From: JAIEOG01 sp964611895
GTDB lineage: Bacteria; Bdellovibrionota; FAC87; UBA2466
DNA: 64,000 nucleotides
Assembly (NCBI GenBank): GCA_964611895.1
Contig: CAZTDN010000018.1
Span: 1 to 64,000, forward strand
Direction: 5' to 3'
Positions 16,911-24,736 of this stretch are shown here, piece by piece. The notes below the pieces were generated by a model, which was given only the letters and a program-made list of their open reading frames with translations, had not been told where the DNA came from and did no database searches. The position numbers were made by a program, and so were the translations under genes. Each line of letters opens with the position of its first letter. The stretch's first letter is position 1.

Positions 16911-19555
16911 TTCGCTGGTCCGAGCTCTTTTAAATAGGCCTTGAGGGCCGCGACTTTTTTCTCCAGAGCTTCCTTACGGTCCTTGGCCCCTTGAATCACT
17001 TCCGGCGGGGCCTTTCCCACAAAACCTGGGCTTCCTAGACGCGCAATCGCTCGCGCCAACTCTTCCTCAGCCGAAGTCAAATCTTTGCGCGTTCGCAAGC
17101 GATCAGTCTCGACGTCGATCAACTGATTGCGAGGAATATAAACCTCGATGGCTTCGTTTCCGTGGGTGAGTGGAATGACGACGTCTCCGGCTTGTTTGGC
17201 GGCACCCAGGGTGAGCTTGGACAAACGGCACAGCGGCACAATAAAGGACTCAAAAGGCTTGAGTTCGCTCAAACCCGCCGGCGCCAAAGCGACTCCCGCT
17301 TCTATCAGCACACCCGGAGCCAACCCACTCTCTCCTCGCTTGGAGCGAATGGCGTCGATCACGGCAATCACTCGCCCAATACGCGCTTCGGCGGCGGCAT
17401 CGCGATCGGACTCTAGATAGGTTGGGTAATCTGTTTTCGAAATGGAAATCTGGCTCGACCGCAAACTCAATCTCTGCCAAACCTCCTCGGTGATAAACGG
17501 CATGATTGGATGCAATAGGCGCAAAGCCTGCTCGAGAACCTCCACTGGAGTGGAGTCCCCGTTTTTTTTGCGGGATTCAATGTCCGGTTTAATAAACTCC
17601 AGATACCAATCGCAATATTCACTCCAAACAAAATGGTAGAGACGATTAGCTGCATCAAAAAACCGGTATTGCTCCAGAGCTGTGTTCACTTCGCGTTTGG
17701 TTTCGTTTAGCCGGGACCAGATCCAACGATTGATTTCGTCCTGGCGATTAGGGGAGGATTTTTCCACTCCGCCAAAATGGATCAACACAAAACGGGACGC
17801 ATTCCAGATCTTGTTTACAAAATTGCGGTACCCCTCAATTCGCGCATCGGACAGCAATACATCGCGCCCATGAACAGCCATCGATGCTAAAGTAAAACGC
17901 AATGCATCGGCTCCCAAAGTATCGACGATCTCCAAAGGGTCTTTAACATTCCCCTTCGTCTTAGACATTTTTTGACCGTATTCATCCCGCACCATAGGAT
18001 GCAGATAAACCGTTTTGAAGGGGAACTGGCCGGTCATTTTTTTGCCCAGCATGATCATGCGGGCAACCCAAAAGAAGAGAATATCAAACCCGGTTTCCAT
18101 CACGTTGTTCGGGTAAAACGCTTTGAAGTCGGCGGTGTCGTTGGGCCAACCCAGAGTGGAAAAAGGCCAAAGCCCTGAACTAAACCACGTATCCAAGACA
18201 TCGTCGTCCTGTTTTAGACGCTTGTCCCCGCAGTTCTCACACGCCGTGGGGGTCTCCACGCTGGTGGTCACATGCTGACACCCCTGGCAATACCAAACTG
18301 GGATACGGTGTCCCCACCAGAGCTGGCGACTAATGCACCAAGGCCGGATATTACGCATCCATTCGAAGTAGGTTTTTTCCCATTCCTTGGGGATAATTTC
18401 GATTTCCCCCTTTTCGACGGCTTCGATAGCGGGTTGGGCGAGAGTTTTAGCATCTACGAACCACTGGGCACTCAGGCTCGGCTCCACGACGGCATTGCAT
18501 CGATCGCAATGGCCAACATTATGCAAATGTTCAGTTTCCCCGAGTAAGAGTCCCTCAAGCGCTAGGTCGGCGAGGATCTTTTCTCGCGCTTTTTCGCGGT
18601 TCAGCCCTTGATACACTCCCGCGTTTTCGTTGAGTATCGCTCGCTCATCGAAAACAGAAATCATCGGCAGCGCGTGTTTCTTGCCCAGCAAATAGTCATT
18701 TGGATCGTGCGCGGGAGTGATCTTTAATGCGCCCGTTCCAAACTCTTTGTCGACGTAACTATCTCGAATAACGGGCACAACGCGCCCATTGAGCGGTACT
18801 TTCACAGAGGCGTTTACCCATGAAGCGTAACGCTCATCGTCGGGATGCACCGCCACGGCCGTGTCACCAAGCAAAGTTTCGGGCCGTGTAGTCGCCACAA
18901 CAAGAAAACGACCGGGATCTTCGCTATGGACATACTTCAGCGTCCACAGCTTACCTTTGACTGCCTTGAACTTGACTTCCAGATCGGAGAGCGCGGTTCG
19001 ACAGCGTGGGCACCATTGAATGATAGCCTGCTCGCGGTAGATCAAGCCTTCTTTGAAAAGACGAACAAAACACTCTCTGACAGAGTAGGAAACATGCTCG
19101 TCCAGCGTGAACCTCAACCGGCTCCAATCCAAGCTGCATCCCATAGTCTTTAGCTGACTGAGAATGGTGGTCTGAGACTGTTCCTTCCACTTCCAGACGC
19201 GCTCCAAAAACTTATCCCGGCCGAGATCGTGGCGGCTTAAGCCTTCTTCTTTTTGAAGCATGCGTTCCACCACCATTTGAGTGGCAATTCCCGCGTGGTC
19301 CGTGCCCGGCAACCAGAGCGCATTGAATCCTTGCATGCGTTTGTGTCGGATTAAAATGTCTTCAAGCGTGCAAGTAAGCGCATGGCCGATATGCAAAACT
19401 CCGGTGACGTTGGGGGGTGGCAGGACAATCGTGTACGGTTTTTTTGTGGATTGCGCATCGGCCTTGAACGCATCCATTTCGAGCCATCCCTGGTACAACC
19501 GCGTTTCGACTTCCTTAGGATTATATTGGGAGGGCATTTCCGTCTTTACTGCCAC
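16907..19555 (-). CDS. valS: Valyl-tRNA synthetase
   Basis: Class I aminoacyl-tRNA synthetase that charges tRNA-Val. The 882-residue protein has the HIGH motif in PPNVTGVLHIGHAL (about 47-60), the KMSKS motif as KMSKTKG, the editing domain, with the editing-site segment VVATTRPETLLGDTAVAVHP intact, a Cys-rich zinc knuckle (CQGCQ...CENCG) and the ValS C-terminal coiled-coil arm (about 815-880). The start is GTG with AAAGG upstream; an in-frame ATG six codons later is possible. It lies 17 bases downstream of the COG3014-like lipoprotein gene on the same strand. Confidence 0.97.
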   Translation of the reverse strand: MAVKTEMPSQYNPKEVETRLYQGWLEMDAFKADAQSTKKPYTIVLPPPNVTGVLHIGHALTCTLEDILIRHKRMQGFNALWLPGTDHAGIATQMVVERMLQKEEGLSRHDLGRDKFLERVWKWKEQSQTTILSQLKTMGCSLDWSRLRFTLDEHVSYSVRECFVRLFKEGLIYREQAIIQWCPRCRTALSDLEVKFKAVKGKLWTLKYVHSEDPGRFLVVATTRPETLLGDTAVAVHPDDERYASWVNASVKVPLNGRVVPVIRDSYVDKEFGTGALKITPAHDPNDYLLGKKHALPMISVFDERAILNENAGVYQGLNREKAREKILADLALEGLLLGETEHLHNVGHCDRCNAVVEPSLSAQWFVDAKTLAQPAIEAVEKGEIEIIPKEWEKTYFEWMRNIRPWCISRQLWWGHRIPVWYCQGCQHVTTSVETPTACENCGDKRLKQDDDVLDTWFSSGLWPFSTLGWPNDTADFKAFYPNNVMETGFDILFFWVARMIMLGKKMTGQFPFKTVYLHPMVRDEYGQKMSKTKGNVKDPLEIVDTLGADALRFTLASMAVHGRDVLLSDARIEGYRNFVNKIWNASRFVLIHFGGVEKSSPNRQDEINRWIWSRLNETKREVNTALEQYRFFDAANRLYHFVWSEYCDWYLEFIKPDIESRKKNGDSTPVEVLEQALRLLHPIMPFITEEVWQRLSLRSSQISISKTDYPTYLESDRDAAAEARIGRVIAVIDAIRSKRGESGLAPGVLIEAGVALAPAGLSELKPFESFIVPLCRLSKLTLGAAKQAGDVVIPLTHGNEAIEVYIPRNQLIDVETDRLRTRKDLTSAEEELARAIARLGSPGFVGKAPPEVIQGAKDRKEALEKKVAALKAYLKELGPAN

Positions 19556-19572
19556 GAAGAAACCTTTCTAGC

Positions 19573-20823
19573 TCAGTCGGGCATTCGGTAACTGAGTAAG
19601 TGTACCTTGCCAGGCTTGATTTCGAACCCCGGCCAGCGGGCCACTTGCGGCGCCTTTTCACCGGAGCTGCCGACCATATCAAGCTCGATGTCCAATCGTC
19701 CAGCCGGAACCGTGAGCCGGGCGATTTGCAGGGTCGCGGGCAAGGTCGTCCAACTGCGCAAATCGGCTTTGTCTGTTGCGTGGAGAAAAAGACTCGTTAG
19801 AAACCCCAAAAACTTATTCTCGGTGGCTTTGCTCACCCCTGCCCCCACCGCCTGTTTGGCGGCCACACCTGCGATCTTTTTAGCGATAATTCCTGGTAAT
19901 TTCTCGTTCAATTCGTCGATAGCGGTTTGCTCAATGCTGAACAAGGGGTAGGAAGTCGCCGAGAGCTGTGGGGCCGAGGCAACGCGCAATACAGCTGACC
20001 GGCTCCGGTACGAACGTCTAGAAAAGACAGGCACCAAATGGTGCTGGGCAGAAGGCACTTTCACAGGGCCTTTGCCCTGCTCGAGCAGCAAGACAATCTC
20101 TCCAGAGTGTTTTCCCAGACGGTAGTTCTGCTCTTCAGGATAAGCTTTACGGTAACGCTCTAACTCCTGAGTAGCCTGGAGCCGATCCGCAGCCCGCAGC
20201 AGCGGAGCCCCTAGATAAGGAGTACCAGGTGCCCATTTATGCAGGAGTCGGTAGTCCACAAAAGCGCTGTTCCAATCTCCCTGCGACTCAAACAAAACAG
20301 CGGCGAGGTACTTGGCGAAAAAATTAAACTTTGATAGACCACCCGTGGCATCGCGCTGCATATCCAGTTTGCGGTTCAACCGACGGCACTCGACCAACGC
20401 ATCCTCCCACTGCGCCGCCAAAGCGTAGTCAATGGCCTGGTAGACATTGAGCAAGATTTTTTCAAAATCCTCGCCCTTGTAAAAGAGCGCATCGTCGTTG
20501 GTGATAACCGCGCCGACCTCTTGGGTGACACTTGTGAAATCCTTTGAAGCGGCAAGCTTTTCGGCCTGCGCGAACTTTTTCACGGACTCAGAGTACTTGC
20601 CCGCAGCGTGGTAAACCATTCCCAGGTCCATCAGGTAAAGTAGCTGGTCGTTGTCACTGACCTGAGAAAGTGCCTCAAGTTCCGCGGCGGCAGTCTCAAA
20701 CTGTCCCGCCTCGTACAACCCCCTGGGACGTTGGATCTTGCTACTATACCCGGCGCAACCCACCAGTAGAAAAAGGACCGCACCAGCCCGGAACAGGCGC
20801 AAGAAGCGTGCGAACCGTTTCAC
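19573..20823 (-). CDS. COG3014-like TPR lipoprotein, partner of LpoB
   Basis: The GTG at 20823 overlaps the lpoB stop by one base (TAGTG), so it is chosen over a longer frame that would run into lpoB. The 416-residue product begins with a lipoprotein signal (FRAGAVLFLLVGC, lipobox LVGC). Residues about 25-200 are helical with TPR-like pairs (YEAGQFETAAAELEAL, YSESVKKFAQAEKLA, WEDALVECRRLNRKL); the C-terminal part is beta-rich. This plan and the lpoB neighbour resemble the COG3014 family often found beside lpoB in gamma-proteobacteria. Inference: it acts at the outer membrane with LpoB in regulating peptidoglycan synthesis. No biochemical role is established from sequence. Confidence 0.78.
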   Translation of the reverse strand: MKRFARFLRLFRAGAVLFLLVGCAGYSSKIQRPRGLYEAGQFETAAAELEALSQVSDNDQLLYLMDLGMVYHAAGKYSESVKKFAQAEKLAASKDFTSVTQEVGAVITNDDALFYKGEDFEKILLNVYQAIDYALAAQWEDALVECRRLNRKLDMQRDATGGLSKFNFFAKYLAAVLFESQGDWNSAFVDYRLLHKWAPGTPYLGAPLLRAADRLQATQELERYRKAYPEEQNYRLGKHSGEIVLLLEQGKGPVKVPSAQHHLVPVFSRRSYRSRSAVLRVASAPQLSATSYPLFSIEQTAIDELNEKLPGIIAKKIAGVAAKQAVGAGVSKATENKFLGFLTSLFLHATDKADLRSWTTLPATLQIARLTVPAGRLDIELDMVGSSGEKAPQVARWPGFEIKPGKVHLLSYRMPD

Positions 20824-21437
20824 TACATGCCAACCGAGCGTTTCTGGTAGTACTTGCGGATTTCTTTTTCGTCCGTCCAATCCAGAATCCCGGTCTGGAT
20901 ATTCACCAGATTAAAAGTGGCTTTGTAATAGACGTATTTCTTTCGTCCGACTTCTTGCACTCGATCCGTGATCTCGCCGGTCAAAAAGTAATCTGCGCCG
21001 ATTTGCTTGCCGATTTTCTTGGCAGTGGCCGCATCCACATAACCAGATTGGTTCTGGTATTCCATCTCTTCAGCCAAATCTCCGCGGGTTTCTTTTTCAG
21101 TGAACCGGAACTTGCCACTCTTTACCAAAGCCACACGAATTTTGTCGGTCATGCTCTTCATGTCGATGTGTTCTTCGGACCGATTCTTTACCAATGTCAC
21201 CAGAACTACCGGACGTTTAGCTCCCCCTTGAACCACAGCGCTTCCAGAAAGCGAGGCCACCATGGCGTCCGCGATGCGACGCATGTCCCCCTCGTTAAAC
21301 TTATCGTCTAAAAGCCGATCCTGTGAAACATCGTCGTATTCGCCCTGGGTAAACTGTTGGGTGCCGCACGCCGTCACAAACACGCAAACTAGGCCAACCC
21401 AAATAGCGCTCCAGCTTTTTCGATTCTTCATGGTCAT
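20823..21437 (-). CDS. lpoB: Penicillin-binding protein activator LpoB-like lipoprotein
   Basis: LpoB is an outer-membrane lipoprotein that reaches through the cell wall to activate the glycosyltransferase of PBP1b. The 204-residue protein has a lipoprotein signal with lipobox VTAC (Cys24), a short linker, and a C-terminal LpoB/TolB-N-like domain (about 50-200) with the family features VLVTLVKNRSEEHIDM, IRVALVKSGKFRF and ADYFLTGEITD. The last segment (ATFNLVNIQTGILDWTDEKEIRK) also fits. It is the first gene of a pair with the COG3014-like lipoprotein. A near-consensus promoter and inverted repeats lie upstream. Confidence 0.88.
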   Translation of the reverse strand: MTMKNRKSWSAIWVGLVCVFVTACGTQQFTQGEYDDVSQDRLLDDKFNEGDMRRIADAMVASLSGSAVVQGGAKRPVVLVTLVKNRSEEHIDMKSMTDKIRVALVKSGKFRFTEKETRGDLAEEMEYQNQSGYVDAATAKKIGKQIGADYFLTGEITDRVQEVGRKKYVYYKATFNLVNIQTGILDWTDEKEIRKYYQKRSVGM

Positions 21438-21472
21438 TCCTTTATGTAATTACCCCGGTTCGAAACCCCACC

Positions 21473-21518
21473 ATTATAGCCGCCTCACCCTCGCCCGCAA
21501 AGCGGCTATCCTGGATAG
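21473..21518 (-). promoter_or_regulatory. Putative lpoB promoter with overlapping inverted repeats
   Basis: On the minus strand TATAAT (21478-21473) follows TTGCGG (21500-21495) with a 16-base spacer. An 8-bp perfect inverted repeat, ATAGCCGC (21476-21483) and GCGGCTAT (21502-21509), brackets the promoter. A second palindrome CTATCC-T-GGATAG (21506-21518) abuts it. The placement over -10 and -35 is what an operator would have. This is a sequence pattern only; the regulator is unknown. Confidence 0.45.
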
Positions 21519-21588
21519 TGGTAGCCAAGCCAGATTGACAGGAGCGGGTCAAATAAGGTGAGCTGAACGAACGGTTGGGGGAACATCT

Positions 21589-22356
21589 TTGGGGACAGCA
21601 ACACTACCACTACGCCAATGGCGCGAGCAGAGCTGGTCAATTCTGCGCGAAGCCGGAGCGTCACTGCTTGCCTATGAACTCTACCCCCTGGGTCTTGCAA
21701 CCCCCTCGCTTCCTGTAGTCCGCCCCCTATGGCCCAAACAAGTCGAGCCAAAACCGCCAGTGCTTTTTATTCACGGGTTCTTGCACAACCCGTCGGCATT
21801 TGCCTGGCTGAAACAAAAAATGGTCCTTCAGGGCTGGCGCCACTTTCGGGCGGCGAATTTGGCGACCGTGCAACACACCATTCCGCGGCTGTCGGAACAA
21901 GTCTTGCGCACCATCCACCAAATGCAAAAACAGTATGGCGTAGAACAAGTGGATGTCATTGCGCATTCCATGGGAGGAATACTTGCCCGCTATGTTTTGC
22001 AGGTCCTCGAGCAAGACGGTGTGATTCGAAAGCTGATCACGCTCGGAACACCTCACCAGGGCACCGAGCTCTCCCGCTACACCTGGCTAGAACAGCTCAA
22101 AGAACTTTCCCCAGGCAGCAAAACTTTGCAAATGCTGGCGCAAGCGCCTCCCCTGCGAAAAACGCAAGCCGTCGCGGTTCGCGGAACGCTCGACGTGCTG
22201 CTATGGCCGCAGGAGCGTGCTCATTGGGACGGAGTTCGAAACATTGAACTAGCTGGGGTGGGACATGCCGGGCTGCTGTTTTCTCAGAGAGTTTTGCAAA
22301 TCGTTCTCGCGCACTTGAGCTCTGGCGCTAATGGCAGTAACCTGACCCTGCCTTGA
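21589..22356 (+). CDS. Alpha/beta-hydrolase, triacylglycerol-lipase-like
   Basis: This 255-residue protein begins at a TTG after a G-rich ribosome site (about 21577-21582); no in-frame ATG precedes the conserved core. Lipase motifs are visible: oxyanion-hole FIHGFLHNP (about 60-68), nucleophile elbow AHSMGG (Ser near 125), GTPHQGTEL, and a late His in GVGHAGLLF. No signal peptide is apparent, so it is probably cytoplasmic or weakly membrane-attached. Its stop overlaps the start of the next ATPase gene, placing it first in a four-gene cluster with two ArsA-like ATPases. Substrate unknown; esterase, lipase or depalmitoylase-like activity is possible. Confidence 0.8.
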   Translation: MGTATLPLRQWREQSWSILREAGASLLAYELYPLGLATPSLPVVRPLWPKQVEPKPPVLFIHGFLHNPSAFAWLKQKMVLQGWRHFRAANLATVQHTIPRLSEQVLRTIHQMQKQYGVEQVDVIAHSMGGILARYVLQVLEQDGVIRKLITLGTPHQGTELSRYTWLEQLKELSPGSKTLQMLAQAPPLRKTQAVAVRGTLDVLLWPQERAHWDGVRNIELAGVGHAGLLFSQRVLQIVLAHLSSGANGSNLTLP

Positions 22357-23207
22357 GTTATCTCGACGACAGCCTCAAACGACGTACTATTTTTTTCACG
22401 GGCAAAGGTGGAGTGGGCAAAAGCTCGCTCGCCTGGGCAACCGCATTAGCGTGCAAGCGCCGTGGCGCTCGAGTTGCTGTTGCCGGGTGGCAGCCCCTCG
22501 GGAAACAGACCTCCGCCCCTCTTTTTGAGTCTCTCGACATAAAATGGATCGGACTGGAAACCCTGAGCGCATTTCGCGAGTACGCACTGCAAATCATTCG
22601 GTTTCAAAAACTCTACGACTCTGTTTTGGACAACCATGTTTTGCGCACCTTTGTGTCCGCAGCGCCTGGCCTGGCGGATGCTGTCATGGCAGGAAAGATT
22701 TGGGATCTGTACCAGCGCAAAGAGCAGGATATTCTCCTCATCGACATGCCCAGCAGCGGCCACGCAAAATCGTTTTTTAAATCTCCGCTCGGCATTCAAA
22801 AGCTTTTCAAGGTGGGGTTTATTGCCCGAGATGCCGAAAGAGTTTGTGAGTTATTTCGCTCGCCCGAGACCCGGCTCGACTTGGTGTCTCTCCCCGAGGA
22901 GTTACCCTTGGTTGAGTGCCGCGAGCTCAAAGAAAGCCTGGCTCCACTTCACGCTTTTTCATTTGGGTTCCTTCACTTGAATCAATGCCTACCACTTTGG
23001 CTAAGGTCAGAGGACTCTACTCTTCAATCAGTCTCCGACGAAGTGAGAACGAGCCTCCAGATTTGGAACTCTCGACTTGCCGATCAAGAGCAGACTTTGT
23101 CCTTAGCGCAAACGGTGGGGCTAGCCGAACTAAGACACCCCAGACAGTGCAGCAACAGTTGGAAAGAAAACGTCGAGAACTTAGCCAGCCATTTGGAGAC
23201 GTTGTGA
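22353..23207 (+). CDS. ArsA/Get3-family ATPase, A1-like
   Basis: This 284-residue P-loop ATPase carries the deviant Walker A GKGGVGKSS (about 17-25), including the signature Lys before GGVGK that reaches across the dimer. The Switch region is LLIDMPSSGHAKSFFKSP, comparable to the DTAPTGHT box of Get3 but degenerate. It lacks the DPA loop seen in its downstream neighbour. The TTG start overlaps the lipase TGA, and its own stop overlaps the next start (GTGA). No arsB or arsR is nearby, so arsenite export is unlikely; the two ATPases may pair like the A1 and A2 halves of ArsA. The role is inferred only at family level. Confidence 0.8.
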   Translation: MSYLDDSLKRRTIFFTGKGGVGKSSLAWATALACKRRGARVAVAGWQPLGKQTSAPLFESLDIKWIGLETLSAFREYALQIIRFQKLYDSVLDNHVLRTFVSAAPGLADAVMAGKIWDLYQRKEQDILLIDMPSSGHAKSFFKSPLGIQKLFKVGFIARDAERVCELFRSPETRLDLVSLPEELPLVECRELKESLAPLHAFSFGFLHLNQCLPLWLRSEDSTLQSVSDEVRTSLQIWNSRLADQEQTLSLAQTVGLAELRHPRQCSNSWKENVENLASHLETL

Positions 23208-24244
23208 ATTCCATTTTTCACGACAAACGGGTTTTTATCGTTGGTGGTCCGGGGGGCGTGGGGAAAACCACCCTAGCGGCTTCGTTGGGAGTCCAGCTAG
23301 CCCAAGCGGGTTACCGGACAGTCGTATTGACCGTGGACCCGGCCCGCCGCTTGGCACAAGCTCTCGGCTTTGAGAGCTTTCCCAAAGACATTCAAAGAAT
23401 TCCCTTACCCGGGGCCAAGGGCACACTTTCGGCATCCATGCTGGACACGGAACGCTATTTCGATCGCATCATCGAAACCTTTGCGGTTTCCCCGGATCAA
23501 AAAAACAAGATCTTAGGCAATCCCTTTTACCGAACCATTGTGGACAGCCTGGGCGGGTCACATGAATACGCGGCGATGGAACGCCTGTTGGAGTTTGCGA
23601 CCAGTTCGGATTATGACAAAGTTATCGTCGATACTCCGCCATCGGACAATGCCCGAGAGCTGTTTGATGCGCCTCAACGCATGGCAGATTTTATGGATAA
23701 TTCTGTTCTCAAGTGGTTCCAGGGTGGTGGAAAACTCTACACTCAGTTTTTTCGCACTGGGACCAAGCTTGCGCTGAGTGCACTGAAGCTCGTCTTTGGC
23801 GCTGAGTTCTTGGATTCATTGGGGAGATTCTTGGGGGATTTGGAAGGCATGCAAGCAGGCTTTCAAAAACGCAATCTGCAAGTGTTGGAAATCTTGCAGG
23901 GACCCCAGGCGGCTTTTCTACTCGTCACGGTCCCTAGCGAAGCCCGTGCGCAGGACTGTGAAGCATTTGTGCGTACACTCAAAGACAAGCGCATTCCGCT
24001 CTCTCAAATGCTGTTCAATCAGCTGGAATCCAAGCCCACTGGTTTTTCGAAAGATTCGACTCCAGAGAACAAAGCGATTCAGCGCATTCTCCAGTTCCAG
24101 AACGCCCTGTTTGAAGAACAGCAGGAATGGGCAAAGCGCATCGAAAAGAGCACTGGGCTGAGCGCAGTTTGTATTCCACGGCGGAGTAACGCGCCGCGGT
24201 CGATTGCAGATCTTTCAGAGCTAGGGGCTTTGCTGGTAAAGTAG
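23204..24244 (+). CDS. ArsA/Get3-family ATPase, A2-like
   Basis: The GTG at 23204 overlaps the upstream stop (GTGA) with GGAG upstream; the frame is open 96 codons further but inside the previous gene. The 346-residue protein has Walker A GGPGGVGKTT (about 14-23), where the signature Lys of the family is replaced by Pro, a VDPARRLAQALG loop and the Switch box VIVDTPPSDNARELFDAP. These are typical of ArsA-related ATPases. It may form a heterodimer with the A1-like protein, which supplies the missing Lys; this is inference. Targets could be membrane proteins, given the HAMP protein encoded 4 bases downstream. Confidence 0.82.
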   Translation: MNSIFHDKRVFIVGGPGGVGKTTLAASLGVQLAQAGYRTVVLTVDPARRLAQALGFESFPKDIQRIPLPGAKGTLSASMLDTERYFDRIIETFAVSPDQKNKILGNPFYRTIVDSLGGSHEYAAMERLLEFATSSDYDKVIVDTPPSDNARELFDAPQRMADFMDNSVLKWFQGGGKLYTQFFRTGTKLALSALKLVFGAEFLDSLGRFLGDLEGMQAGFQKRNLQVLEILQGPQAAFLLVTVPSEARAQDCEAFVRTLKDKRIPLSQMLFNQLESKPTGFSKDSTPENKAIQRILQFQNALFEEQQEWAKRIEKSTGLSAVCIPRRSNAPRSIADLSELGALLVK

Positions 24245-24248
24245 AACG

Positions 24249-24707
24249 ATGCGAAAACCCACTCCGATCCGACGCAGGTATCGAGGTTTCCCCATTCAAT
24301 TAAAGTACGCCATGGTGTTGACTGTGGTCTCGGCCTTTACCGCGCTTGTGACGATTTTTGTCATGGCTTGGTTTATCCAACGAAACTATAGTTTGTTTAT
24401 GGGAGATGAGTTGGGGATTTCGGCGCAAGTGATCGAAGTCGTACGACATGAACAAAAACTCTTAGAACTATCGTTGTTTATTTTGTTCCTTTTCACGATT
24501 ACCGCCATGTTTGCCACCGCGTTTTATGTTACCCGAAGGCTCACGGGACCGGTTATTGCACTCCAACGCCAGCTTTGGCTGTACAGCCAAGGCGACTGGA
24601 GTCGTGACTTTCGCCTGCGTTCAGATGACGAATTCAAAGAATTCGAAGCGATACTGAACCAAATCCGACAGCTCTACCTCTCAAAAGACATGCGCAAAGC
24701 GCAATGA
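24249..24707 (+). CDS. Two-span membrane protein ending in a HAMP domain
   Basis: This 152-residue protein has two membrane segments (about 20-45, YAMVLTVVSAFTALVTIFVMAW, and 73-95, LSLFILFLFTITAMFATAFYV) with a short periplasmic loop, then a HAMP domain (RRLTGPVIALQRQLWLYSQGDW...DEFKEFEAILNQIRQL) and then stops. HAMP domains normally pass signals to kinase, cyclase or chemotaxis outputs; here there is none, so it may act by protein contact. The gene starts 4 bases after the ArsA-like gene, so it is probably the fourth gene of the operon. It could be a remnant of a larger receptor, but the frame is intact. Confidence 0.78.
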   Translation: MRKPTPIRRRYRGFPIQLKYAMVLTVVSAFTALVTIFVMAWFIQRNYSLFMGDELGISAQVIEVVRHEQKLLELSLFILFLFTITAMFATAFYVTRRLTGPVIALQRQLWLYSQGDWSRDFRLRSDDEFKEFEAILNQIRQLYLSKDMRKAQ

Positions 24708-24736
24708 AGAAGTGGGGGAGTTTTTTCTACCCTTCC

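Noticed and set aside
22353..24244. Arsenic resistance operon, suggested by two ArsA-like ATPases
   Set aside because: No arsB, arsC or arsR is nearby, and the ATPases better match the broad ArsA/Get3 family.
24708..24736. Terminator between the HAMP gene and the Cys-rich gene
   Set aside because: Only a weak GGG/CCC pairing around a T-run is present; too short to support.
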